From the NCBI GenBank assembly GCA_025531455.1, contig JAMYHL010000001.1, positions 1,178,001 to 1,242,000 of the forward strand: a stretch of DNA of 64,000 nucleotides. Reading direction: 5' to 3'. This document shows positions 35,244 through 45,569 of the stretch, in pieces. Positions within the stretch are counted from its first letter, which is position 1. The number at the start of each line of letters is the position of its first letter. The notes below the pieces were generated by a model. The model searched no databases. It had not been told where the DNA came from and saw nothing but the letters and a program-made list of their open reading frames with translations. Origin of the DNA: Apiotrichum sp. Y4204. Taxonomy: Eukaryota; Basidiomycota; Tremellomycetes; Trichosporonales; Trichosporonaceae. The position numbers and the translations under genes were made by a program.

Positions 35244-35248
35244 TTTTT
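35244..35248 (+). terminator. Possible Pol III terminator of tRNA-Gly
   Basis: The first run of five T downstream of the tRNA, 31 nt past its 3' end. This is further than usual, so a fairly long trailer is inferred. Confidence 0.45.
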
Positions 35249-37031
35249 GGAGGAGGCGGGGCTGGGATTAGCCATTGCGGACATGGACAACGGGCTAAGG
35301 GGATCACCAGGCGACGACGCCAGGGACGGCGTCGAAATCAGGGAGTCCGAGGGCCGAAGGTCGACCAGGTCAAGGAGATAGAATCGAGGATCGGAGGCGG
35401 GTGGGGATCGACATGCCATCTGTCGTGGCGAACTGGCATCAAAGATGGAGTGAGCAGACCTCGAGGGGCGGCTTTCGAGGTGTGAGACTCTGCGGCACGA
35501 TGAGATGTCAATTCAGAACATTGCGCCCGATCATGGTCGTGAGCGCAGATCAGGCGCGCGATCAGGCGCCTCTCACTGGTGAAAGCCCTTCAATGAAGCT
35601 GTCCTGTTGATATGCCGGTTGATGCAGAGGACAGCAGCTCATAGTGTACATCGCGTTGCCCCGATCTCTCGATAAGTCTCTGAGGTCCACGGCAATTGAC
35701 GCGCTACACTTCGATGATGCACCTTGGGTTACGCTTTCGGTGATGATCCAGCACACCTTCAGTCTACGCGTTTGTCGGGGGGACGGCCTTGCTAGAAGTG
35801 AATGTTGGTCCGATGTCTGCGAATGCATTCCGATCTTCCGAATGGTATTGCCTCTACATGCGATCCAGAACCCGTCGCGCCTCAAAAAAGTCAGTAGACG
35901 ATAAAGCCCATCATGACGTCACAGACACGCGACCTGGGTCCACTCGAAAAGTCAGCCGAACCGGAGTTCCAGATCCAGATGATCGACGGAGATAATGTCT
36001 GCGCGTTCTTCTGTTTCGTCTTTTCGCCCACCCATCTCCATCTCCGACGCTGACACACCACATACCCGGCATTAGACATCTATTGTTCGGACCGCGGACC
36101 GCGGATCCGAGCCCACCGACCCCCGCCCCGGGGTCGAGCGGACGGGGCCTCGGCGCTGCGGTGTGTGGGGTTTGACCGCTCGGAGGTGGCGGTCGCACGG
36201 CAACGTCACCCCTCATGTAAGTCGATCGCGGGCATGCTGACAACGGAGGGCCTGGCCCGGGACCGAGGGCCGAGGGCGGAGGACTGAGCAGGGGGGTGAA
36301 GTAGACGGCGATAGTGCCCCGGGTCTATGCGCGTGACCTCGTATGTGCAGTGCGCCGAGGACCCAGTGTCGGCTGGTTGTGAAGGCCGCCTTATATTGCG
36401 GTCATCTCGAGGTCTTTTGTCTGCTGACATTCACCGGCCGCGGATGGCGGTCAGCGCGCCCCGTGCGCGTGCGCGGAGGCGGTGCTGATCGGATGTCATG
36501 GATTCTGGGGCCCGCTGATGGGGGCGAAGCGGGCGTAGGGAGAAGCCGAGCAGAAAAGAGTAATATCAGCGCGGAGATGCTGGATTCAATGTGCAGGGTG
36601 TGTTCTCCGCGCTCGGACGCTCGAACGCAGACGGGTCCTCGCAAGTGCTGTGTGCTGTGTATCTCTTGCATTTCTCATCCGTTGTTCTGATTCTTCTATC
36701 ATTCTTATGCTTTGGCGCTCCCTCTCCATCTCCCTCTTTTTGTTCATTCCGCAGCCCAGAGACACATTCTTGTCGCACCCGATTGTTCCAGTACGTGGTT
36801 CTTTGTCGTGATGGTTATCGCTGACTGAAGCCTCGCGAGACCCAGTGTTCCAGACTGCGACATAAACTCTCACAGACCATTCCCCAGTCTTCATTCTCCT
36901 CTCAAAAGCATAACTCTCAGCCTTGCATCCCCAGAACCCCAATCCCATCCTCAGCACCACGCGCATCTGTCCGTCTAAAGACCCACCCTCGGACCCATCG
37001 TTCTCTCCTACCTCCACCCAGCTTTCCACCA

Positions 37032-38157
37032 ATGAGTGCCGTCCCCGCTCGCTTCACCGAGTCTCCCCCGCCCCTTTCCCCCTCGCCGCCCTCCGACGCG
37101 CCGCTCGCCGACCCCACCCCCACCGGCCCTCCCATAACAGAATGTACGTCCCCCCTCCTGGACAACGCACTAACATTAGTCCAGGAAGTCGTCATCGAAG
37201 TCACCCCAGTCCCCATCCCAGACAGCGAGCTCGGGCGCCCGTGCAGCGCCGGGTGCCCGCGCCCCCTCCAGCCCCTCGACGACCTCGTGAACGGCAAAGA
37301 CGCCGGCTTCCTCACCCGCATCTTCTCCACAAAGGGCTGGACGCGCCATACCGTCAAGAAAGATGGCGAGATAGAAAAAGCGACGTACCGCGGCCGCAAG
37401 ATTCCCGTGAGTCTTCGAGAGGGTATGCGAGGGCGGGGATGGACGAGAGCATTCAATGTTGTGCGAGGCTGTGCTCCGTGTGTGGCGTAGCTGTGCAGCG
37501 CACAAACATTGGGGCTCCTCATCACTATCATTTGCAATGAAACGCCACCGACTCCCAACCCTGTCTTTCTCATTCACTAACACTCAGGTATCCGAGATTG
37601 ACGACCTGTTCCTCCGTCTCAACCTGGCGCGCGTCTCGACACTGCGCCTCGACTTTGTCCCCGAGCTCCCCTCCTTCCCGCAGCACCTCTTCGAGACGCT
37701 CTACATACCCGGCCTCAAGGTTCTCCACTTTGAGCAGCCGCTGCCCCTCTCCGCCGTGCCGGCCATGGCGGCATTCGTGCGCGGCGATCCCGGCCGGCAC
37801 CTCGAGTGCATCACGATCAACCGCCTCCGCCTCGACGAGGAGGGCGTGCGCTCCATCATCGAGGTCCTCCTCCAGGCCGGCGTGCGGTACATCGGGTACA
37901 ACTTTGAAAAGGGCGGACCTGGCCTCGAGATCGACCTCGATCCCGGACGGAGGCACTCGCGCCGCAGTAGCGCCAGCAGCGTGATCGAGGTCCGGCGTCT
38001 CTCCTGGGAAGAAGACCGCCGTCTCTCGCGTGATGAGGACCGCCGCTCCTCGCGGGACAGCCCGCGTCGTTCCACAATTGACAGCCAGCGTCGTTCCACA
38101 ATCGACAGCCAGCGCCGTTCCACAATCGACAGTGGCAGTGGGGCGATTTTCGCGTGA
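37032..38157 (+). CDS. Unrecognised protein: LRR-like core and C-terminal array of RRxS/T sites
   Basis: No named family. Exons 37032-37143, 37180-37406 and 37588-38157 encode 302 aa. The N-terminus is Pro/Ser-rich (disordered), then a conserved-looking CSAGCPRPLQPLDDLV segment. The middle has Leu-rich pieces (LNLARVSTLRLDFV, GLKVLHFEQPLPL, LECITINRLRLDEEGV) that resemble irregular leucine-rich repeats, as in F-box/LRR proteins, though no F-box is seen. The last 70 residues carry eight RRxS/T motifs (RRHS, RRSS, RRLS, RRLS, RRSS, RRST x3), each a PKA consensus; the final three come from a 24-nt tandem repeat. The first intron (36 nt) is a multiple of three without a stop, so retention would add 12 residues. 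PKA control is an inference. Confidence 0.75.
38065..38133 (+). repeat. 24-nt coding tandem repeat, about 2.9 copies
   Basis: Units start at 38065, 38089 and 38113; each encodes RRSTIDSQ or a close variant. The copies differ at only a few positions, so the expansion is recent or is kept uniform. Confidence 0.9.
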
Positions 38158-38512
38158 TAGTATGTTGAGTGAGCGTGATAGAGAGAGTTGTAGTTTTGTC
38201 GTGTTGTCGTTTCATAGTAGGCGTATCCAAAGTATCTCTGTATGATGCATCAGTGTGAGTAGCAAGTGTCAGCCGTGGTCTGCCGACGAGTGTTGGACAC
38301 ATCAACCCGCCTCGTAATCTCCCCCTCCTTCCACAAGACCCGGTGCATCTTATGGACATTGATCGTATGGATGAGCATGAGCTCGAGTCTACTGTATGAG
38401 GCTACATGTGAGTGCCAGTTTTATGGGGGTACTGCATCCACAAACACCGTGGGAACCGTCGTCAGGTGGGATACTTTGTAGATGAGAAGGTGGGGATTGA
38501 TGAGACACAGAT
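38158..38512. other. Convergent intergenic region
   Basis: 355 bp between the stops of the RRxS-array gene and the FKBP gene. Nothing else is seen. Confidence 0.4.
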
Positions 38513-40083
38513 TTAGTTGATCGAGACAAGCTTGACGTCGAAGACGAGAGTAGAGCTGCATGTCAGCAGAGTCCGACGAGGCCAACAGTCTTGTACTCAC
38601 TTGGGGGGGATACCCGGGAGCTTCTGCTTGTCGTACGCCAGCTTGGGGGGGACGGTCAGGCGACGCTCGCCGCCGATGGCCATGCCGGCGAGACCCTGGT
38701 CCCAGCCCTTGATGACCTCACCGCGGCCAAGGACGAAGCGGAACGGGGCTCCGGCGGTGTTGGCGTCAAACTGCTTGCCGTTGGTGAGCTTGCCGACGTA
38801 GCGCATGCCGAGCTTCTTGCCGGGCTTGGCGACGGCACCAGTGCCAATCTTGACGTCCTCAATGATGAGGCCGGACGGGAGGGTCTTCTGTGAAGTGTTA
38901 ATAACAGCTTCACTTGGGGCCGGGCCACACGACTCGGCACATTCTGCTCACCTTCTTCGACTCCTTGGGCTCCTCCTTCTTCGGGGCGGGAGTGGGGGCC
39001 GGAGCGGCGGGGGCGGCAGCAGCGGCGGCCTCGAGCTTGGCCTTCTTGGCAAGCTTCTTCCTCTGCGACTTGCTGAGCTGCTCAACGGCGGGCTTCTCCT
39101 CCTCCTCCTCCTCCTCGTCAGACTCCTGGGCCTTGCGCTTCTTGTCGGCCTTCGCGACCTTGGGCTCCTCAATCATCATAATCTTGCTGGGAATGTCAGC
39201 TTGCGCGCATCCCACCACAGATGTCGTCACTCACCCAGCGGGCGCCTCAATCTCGTCCTCCGAAAGCTCCTCGAGCGAGAACTCGTCCTCCTCGTCCTCC
39301 TCGCTGAGGTCGAGGTCGTCGTAGTCGTCGCGCTCCTCGTCATCCGACTCGGCCTCAATGGGCCATTGGTTGATGTAGTTACCAATCAGGTGGACGGCGC
39401 TGATGTGGGTCAGCACCAAATCTCCATACAAGCGCTCCGCAAAGACTCACTTCTCACCCGTAACCTCAAAGATGATGACATCGCCCTGGACAAAGGTGAG
39501 GTCGAGGGTGGTCTGCTCGGTCTTGCCGGCGGTGAGGGAGCAGACGACAGCGGTCTCCTGGTAGAAGTCCTCGTCGTCCGAGTCCTCGTCATCGTCCTCA
39601 TCCGAGTCCTCCATGTCGCCCTCCTCGTCATCGTCCTCGGAGGACTCGAGCTCGGCCCCGATAGGCATGGCCTCGTCGTCGGTTTCAGAGTCGTCAGAGT
39701 CCTCGTCAAAGTCGGGCATGTCGTCGTCCGAGTCGTACTCGTCGTCAGAGTCCATGCCGCCGGGCATGGCGGGGGTGTGGGTAACCTTGACGACCGAGCG
39801 GCCGTCCTTGGAGCGCAGCTCCTCGCCAAGCGCGGCGTTGGTGATCTGGAAGTCCCGACGGACGTACATCGGCACCGGCTCGTTGGGGAGGAGAGTGAGG
39901 GTCTGCGGGTGGTCAGCAAAAGCTCACGTTAGCTGCGTGCCTGCGACGCTAGCAACATGGGGACAGGCTGCGACGATCACTCGGGGGCGCAGTCATCGTG
40001 ACATGCCAGGTCTCCAAGACCATCCCTCCTCGCCCTCGTCGTCGTCAGCGTGGACTTACCCAAAGGTTCATGCGGATCGCCAT
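38513..40083 (-). CDS. Nucleolar FK506-binding peptidyl-prolyl isomerase (Fpr3/Fpr4 type)
   Basis: Nuclear/nucleolar proline isomerase and histone chaperone. Six exons (40083-40060, 39902-39451, 39399-39235, 39186-38952, 38887-38601, 38555-38513) encode 401 aa. An N-terminal nucleoplasmin-like domain ([26 protein letters not shown]) is interrupted by long Asp/Glu/Ser tracts (about residues 60-125) and again after [15 protein letters not shown] Lys-rich, Ala/Pro-rich hinge ([15 protein letters not shown]) precedes a C-terminal FKBP domain of about 110 aa with [42 protein letters not shown] and [11 protein letters not shown]. The active-site aromatic and Asp positions are kept. Ends [11 protein letters not shown]. 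Family and layout are clear; Fpr3 versus Fpr4 does not apply outside Saccharomyces. Confidence 0.92.
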
Positions 40084-40696
40084 TTTGAACAAGTGTTTTC
40101 GTGGGTATGCGGTGGGTGTAGAGAAAGTGAAAAGGTAACTGGGAATCTCCTCTGTTTAAATCAAGAGAATGGAGAGGATGAGATGAGTTGAAAGGAGAAC
40201 TGGTAGACTGCTCTGCCCAAAATTATTTGTTTGGAACGTTCGTCGTCCTTCCAGTTAAGTACTACAGCAGCAGTACTTAGTCCAAAAACGTCACTGCCAA
40301 GTGCGGCCAGTTCAACTTTTTTGATTCCGTGCTTGGAGCTCCAAAATTGGCGGGCCTAGTAGAGTTGGTGTGGGGCAAGGCTCACGGAGAGCCAATGGCA
40401 TGCCTTTCCATCCATAATAATTAGGCCTCTCACTCTGGGACGCCAGCCAGGGCGGTTGACGTTGCGTGCGTCACCACCACCAGCAAGCGCGTACGCAGCA
40501 CCAGCGACAACGTCGATGAAACCCCATTGAATGTCCTCACATCATCTCTTCGTCTCGAGCTCACCAACACCTTCAATCCTCTGAATCGCTCCGTTCTCCT
40601 TTCGAAACTTTCACGCTCGGCGTCGTCTCCCAGGCATCTCCCGCACCACCGACCCCTTCCAGATCTCGCCCCACATCCCCCGCTTCTCCATCCACA
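40084..40696. promoter_or_regulatory. Divergent intergenic region FKBP / ARPC4
   Basis: 613 bp between two start codons, with CT-rich sequence (about 40,540-40,690) leading to ARPC4. No gene is seen. Confidence 0.4.
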
Positions 40697-41470
40697 ATGG
40701 TGAGCTAAACGACGCCGTTTAGCTCGCACGCACTAACACGCAGTCCAACACACTGCGGCCCTACCTCAACGCCGTGCGGGCAACACTCACGGCGGCACTT
40801 ACTCTCGAGAACTTTGCGAGCCAGTCCGTCGAGAGGCATAACAAGCCCGAAGTCGAGTCGAGGTGTGTGACGAGTTTCTTTATGTACTGATGATGGCAGG
40901 ACGGCGCCCGAGGTGCTCCTGCAGCCGCTCGTCGTGTCGCGTAACGAGATGGAGCGCGTGCTCATTGAGCCCTCCATCAACTCTATCCGCGTCTCTATTT
41001 CTATCAAGCAAGCGGACGAAATTGAAAAGATCCTCTGCCACAAGTTCACGCGCTTCATGATGATGCGTGCCGAGAACTTTGTCATTCTCCGCCGCAAGCC
41101 CCTGCCTGTGAGTCGAGGAGAGGATCGAAGGCGGGATTCTATGCTGACGCTTGCGCCTATCTGAACTGGGTGGACCAACTGCACTCCAATGACTGATGGA
41201 CACTTGTCTCCGGCATTCCACATCACAGGGCTACGACATCTCCTTCCTGATCACCAACTTCCACTCTGAGACGATGCTCAAGCACAAGCTCGTTGACTTT
41301 ATCATCCAGTTCATGGAGGACGTCGACAAGAAGATCTCGGAGATGAAGCTCTCCCTCAACGCGCGTGCCCGTATCGTCGCCGAGAGCTACCTTGCTACTG
41401 TGAGTATCAGCTACACGTATGCGCCGCGAGGGCCTGTGTGACGGAAGGCGCTGACCCGCAGTTCACGTAA
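40697..41470 (+). CDS. ARC19: ARP2/3 complex 20-kDa subunit ARPC4 (Arc19)
   Basis: Core subunit of the Arp2/3 complex that nucleates branched actin at patches and endocytic sites; it pairs with ARPC2. Exons 40697-40699, 40744-40862, 40900-41107, 41229-41399 and 41462-41470 encode 169 aa, matching the family's near-fixed 168-169. Highly conserved stretches are [83 protein letters not shown] and [17 protein letters not shown]. The start codon stands alone as exon 1, followed at once by a GTGAGC donor; joining to TCCAACACA gives the conserved MSNTLRPYL. The last exon codes only two residues and the stop. Confidence 0.94.
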
Positions 41471-42105
41471 ACCACGGGTCGGATGTAGACGATCAGAAGA
41501 TTGTAGTGTACCAGGGATGCCACGATACCCGCGACGGGGGCGGAGTGGGAAGGGTGTGAAGGGTTGGGATGGGACGATCCGCGATTGACGAGGGATGGTG
41601 GCTGCGGCGCTGCAACTGATCACGAGAGACAGAGTGCACATGTGCACTAATGGCATCCAGAGATTTAGGCGAGCGTCACCAGACGAATGGAGTCTGGAGT
41701 AACAATGGGATGGAGTTGGCATCTGACTTTAACAACCACAGTCCGCCATTGTGGTTGCACGAGGTTAACCGGCCACCTCGCTGTCGTGTTGTTTCTCTTA
41801 TTCCACACTCTGGCAAGCCAGATCTGCCAGTGCCCACTTCACTTATCATTGGCGGGCGCTCTGACACCCTACTTGGGATCTCCGTTTCTTGGGAAGAGCA
41901 GACGGAGAGAAAATACAAAACGTCTTCCATCACCTAGGTTCAGGCAACAATCACAGAGCAAGGAAAGCAACAAGACATTCATCCCACCATGACCACAACA
42001 ATTGTTTAACCTTTCGATACCTATCCTTCACCACAACCCTTCTTACCCTACGGAACCGTGTTCTATTCTCTCATACCCCCAGATCCCCAAATCCCTTTTC
42101 ACCGC
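41471..42105. other. Convergent intergenic region
   Basis: 635 bp between the stops of ARPC4 and the second MFS gene. Reading frames here show no domain. Nothing else is seen. Confidence 0.4.
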
Positions 42106-44012
42106 TTACAACAGATACCTGTATCCGGGGGGCAGCTGGTGCTTGACCAGGAGCTGCATAGTGTTGGAGCCGTACTGCTTGCCCTCGGTCTCCATGTCCC
42201 TGGTCTCGGCCTCCTCGAGACGGCGATTGAGGCGCTTGAGGCGAATGCGGAGGACGAATGCCGAGGCGATACACGTGACGGCGAACGCGGCGTTGATGCA
42301 GCATGCCTGCCAGTACCGCGGCCCTTGCTCCTTGGGGTAAAAGTAGGACGAGTAGATGAACGAGGCGTTTGACCACGCGACGGCCTGGGCGTACGCTGTT
42401 GCGCGCTTGACCGGCGGCCCGGGAACGACGACGGGGATCCACGAGAGGATGATGCCGTACGACGCCTCCATCACCACCATCAGGAACGTGGCCGAGTACC
42501 GCACGCCGACGTTGAGCGACGCCGCGACCATGGCCAGGCCAATGACAGATATCGCCATCGGGATCATAATGTGCCATGCGCGCTCGGCGTACCTGTCCGA
42601 ATGCCAGCCGTTTGCAATTGAGAGGATCGCAGCAAAGAGCCACGGTGGGGCGGTGAGGAGAAGCGTAATCTTGACACTCTTGTACCCCAGAGTCTTGACG
42701 ATCGTCGGGAGGAAGTTTGTCCACGACGCGGCGGTGTTGATGGAAGTCTGGCAGAGGCTGCGGGGTGAGCAATGGATCAAATCACCATGCCGTAAACACT
42801 CACATTAAGATCCAGAGGTTGAGGTCGGTAAGGCCGTCCCATGTCTGCTGGGCGGTGGTGCGCTCGGGGATGAGCGAGTCGCGCTCGGCAGTCTCCTGGC
42901 TCTGGCGGGCGAGGCGGTAGACAGCGAGCTTGCGCTCCTCGGGAGTAAGCCAGCGAGTCTTCTCCGGCAGGTCGGGGAGGACAAACATGGCGAGCAGGGC
43001 AATGGGGAGAGTGAGGAGGCCCTCAATGATAAAGAGCCAGCGCCACGAGGCAATTCCCCCCTTGCCGTCCATGCCAGTCATGATGCCCGATGCCATGAGT
43101 CCGCCAAAGGCGCCGCCGAGAATGAAGGCCGAGAAGAGCAGGGCGGAGCGGAAGGCCATCTCCTTCTTCGTGTAGAAGCAGCTGGATGTTAGCAGGAATC
43201 GGGCTGATGAGGGGTGTTCGCGACATACCTCATGAGGTACACTGTGGGTGTCAGAAGAGATTCAGAAGGGTGTTTATCAGCTGTGACTCACAAGCACCGG
43301 GGAAGAAACCAGCCTCGGCGACACCGACCATGAAGCGGGCCGCGAACAGGCCGCCAAAGTTCTGAGCTACGCCGCAGCATGCCGAGCAGACACCCCACGC
43401 GGCAACGATGAACGGGATCCCTGTCGAGTCAGTAGTGGGTAACAGCAGGTGGGTAAACCAATGACTCACAAAGAGAGGGCCGGACGCGGTTCAGCATGAG
43501 GTTGCTCGGAAGCTGCATGAGCAAGTAGCCGATGTAGAAGCAGCTGATGATCGTCGAGTACTGGATTGAACTGAGATTCAGGTCCTTCTCGAGGGAACCG
43601 AGACGCGCTTGGGCAATGTTGGTCCTGAGAGTCAGCTTCATGACGGACTTTTGAGCTCACTTGTCAAGGTAGTTGAACAGATAGATGAGGGCGAGCATCG
43701 AGAGGAGACGCATGTCGAGCTTGCGAACGAGGCGCTTCTCGACCGCGGGGTCGAGGTTGAGCGTCACACTGAGAGTCAGCTTGCCACTTTCCCGAAGCTG
43801 AGAAGAACATACTCTGGCATCGGGTCATTCTCGCCCCAAAGCTCGTAGGCGGGGCTGACAGCAGGTGTCTGTGACGCGTCAGATATCTGGAGACAAGACA
43901 TGTACCATGCCACGAAACCTACCTTGCTGATGCTGTTGAACTTTTCGAGGTCGGTGGATTCAACATGGTGGACCGCCACCTCTCCGATGTTGATGTCGTC
44001 CTTCTTCTCCAT
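42106..44012 (-). CDS. MFS transporter, anion:cation symporter type (Tna1/vitamin permease-like)
   Basis: Plasma-membrane proton symporter; relatives carry nicotinate, pantothenate, biotin precursors or allantoate. Eight exons (44012-43923, 43868-43813, 43768-43661, 43624-43470, 43420-43292, 43241-43229, 43181-42804, 42757-42106) encode 526 aa. TM1 reads SMLALIYLFNYLDKTNIAQA; TM2 region YSTIISCFYIGYLLMQLPSN; TM4-5 ARFMVGVAEAGFFPGALYL; after TM6 comes the loop WLTPEERKLAVYRL; TM7 onward starts LCQTSINTAASWTNFLP. These are firm ACS-family marks. Exon 6 is a 13-nt microexon that restores GALYLMSCFYTKKE. The substrate is unknown. It differs clearly from the MFS gene at 31-33 kb, so the two are not a recent duplication. 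Confidence 0.87.
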
Positions 44013-45569
44013 CTTGCAAGGTGGCTCGAGAGATCGAGATGTGATGTGGACGGGTGGCCAGGACTTTCTTTGGCTTTCGGAAAAATGTTATATATCTACG
44101 AAAACATCAAGTAGTACGCAAGTCCTGTCATGTCCTGTCTCGGTCGCGCTCCACTGCGATCGTACCGTGTTCCCGACGCCAACTGGCCTCCAGGCTTTAA
44201 GCGCGTGTTGCGGCTGTATTCGTGATCTGCACATCACACACCATCGCTATCAGTGCAGGACCGCAGGACGTAAGAGAATCGAGTAAATTAAGCGCCGCGA
44301 TACGCACAATACGTTAGAGAGAACAGCGGACCGGTGCTCAGGGGCGCGGCGACTCCGGGACTCCGGGGCCTGAATTGTAGGAAATCATGTGGGGCCATGT
44401 GTCATGGGGCCCACGGCCACTATGTAATGCCGTAGTAATCTCGCGTTATGGTCGGTATGTTGTCGTATTGCGCGTATATCCGGTCGTATAATGTCTCAGT
44501 AAGGCGTGTGACCTCTGGCACTCTTTTACTGTTCTCGGCAGTTCGGGCAACTCACGGCAATGCGCCAACTGGCCATCTGGGGATGTTGATGAGATACACA
44601 GCAGTGTGAGAACGTAAAGAGCTGGTGAATGTTACGAAGCCATGGGGCTCCGGCCATGAGCGAGCGGTTAGCGTGTGCGGAGCTCCCCCGTCTCCACAAG
44701 CATAAAGCGGTCCAGATTAACGGCCAGATACGCTGCTTTACGCAGTTGACTGGCCAGCGATGATCGGACATGCACGACGCCCAGGCCGTCGTTTGGGATT
44801 GCGGAATGCCCACTTCCCATGCCAAGGAGGCAGCACATGTAGATCCGAGATATGGCGATATCATCTCTTATTTCTCTGCTGGTTTAACGGTATCGGCCTC
44901 GGGCGGCTCGGCCGTCACGGACGGGTGAGCGGCCGGCACCGATAGCGATGAATGGGACGGAGGCGGATTGGACCGTCAGGACCGTCAGGCCGTCAGGACC
45001 ATCTGGACCGTCAGGGCCGTCAGGAAGCGGCAGCAGCTGTGAAGACCACAAACGATAGCCTCCATTTGATGGTCAGTGCGCCAGGAGGGGGTCAAGGTTG
45101 ATTGTGCCTGAGCGGGGTGGCTTCCAATGATTGTGCTTTGGCGAGCTAGCCTCGGATCATGAGAGGAGGTGGGGGATTGGGAGATACGCAATCTGAAAGA
45201 GTGGACTGAAAGGGAGAGGCGAGGAAGAATGGCATGATAGCTAGGTCGAACTGGAATTGCTCTGCAGCTCTGTGTGATGTAGCTACGTGCAAGCTCTGCA
45301 TACTCTCTACGGGCTCATGCGATAATCTCTGGATCTCTGGGCTGATTCATGAGAGATGATTAGGGTAGCATTATGACGTGTTTGTACATTTTCCTTATCA
45401 GTCGCCTCCACTCATCCTAATCACCGTACACAAAATAACAACAAATGGACAATCTGGACCATTGTTGTTGTTGTTGTTGTTTTGGCTTCACTCTTCGAAC
45501 TCACCTGAGGCCACCTTATCCTCTCTTCAAACTCATACTCGTCCCCCAACGCTCCATAACACGAATACA
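44013..45569. other. Divergent intergenic region MFS / SLX1
   Basis: 1.6 kb between two start codons. It contains a GGACCGTCA-type repeat (44,969-45,023), a (TTG)6 microsatellite (about 45,462-45,480), and A/T-rich sequence near 45,390-45,440. No gene or RNA is seen. Confidence 0.45.
44969..45023. repeat. Degenerate 9-nt tandem repeat (GGACCGTCA)
   Basis: About six copies of GGACCGTCA or GGCCGTCA, one as GGACCATCT, in a row. Read by eye; the function is unknown. Confidence 0.75.

Larger units (their letters stand above)
32938..37031. other. 4.1-kb intergenic region with tRNA-Gly
   Basis: The region between the divergent MFS and RRxS-array genes. It contains a degenerate GTGATCCT-type repeat (33,038-33,087), a poly-T run (34,054-34,075), GC-rich palindromic sequence near 34,565-34,620, tRNA-Gly(GCC), and the promoter and leader of the gene at 37,032, which is CT-rich from about 36,890. 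No further coding gene could be supported. Confidence 0.45.

Noticed and set aside
38805..39932. 375-codon open frame on the plus strand
   Set aside because: Antisense shadow of the acidic FKBP gene; the Leu/Val runs are reversed Asp/Glu codons.
31116..44012. Two MFS genes considered as a duplicated transporter cluster
   Set aside because: They belong to different branches of the ACS family, have different exon structures, and are separated by unrelated housekeeping genes.
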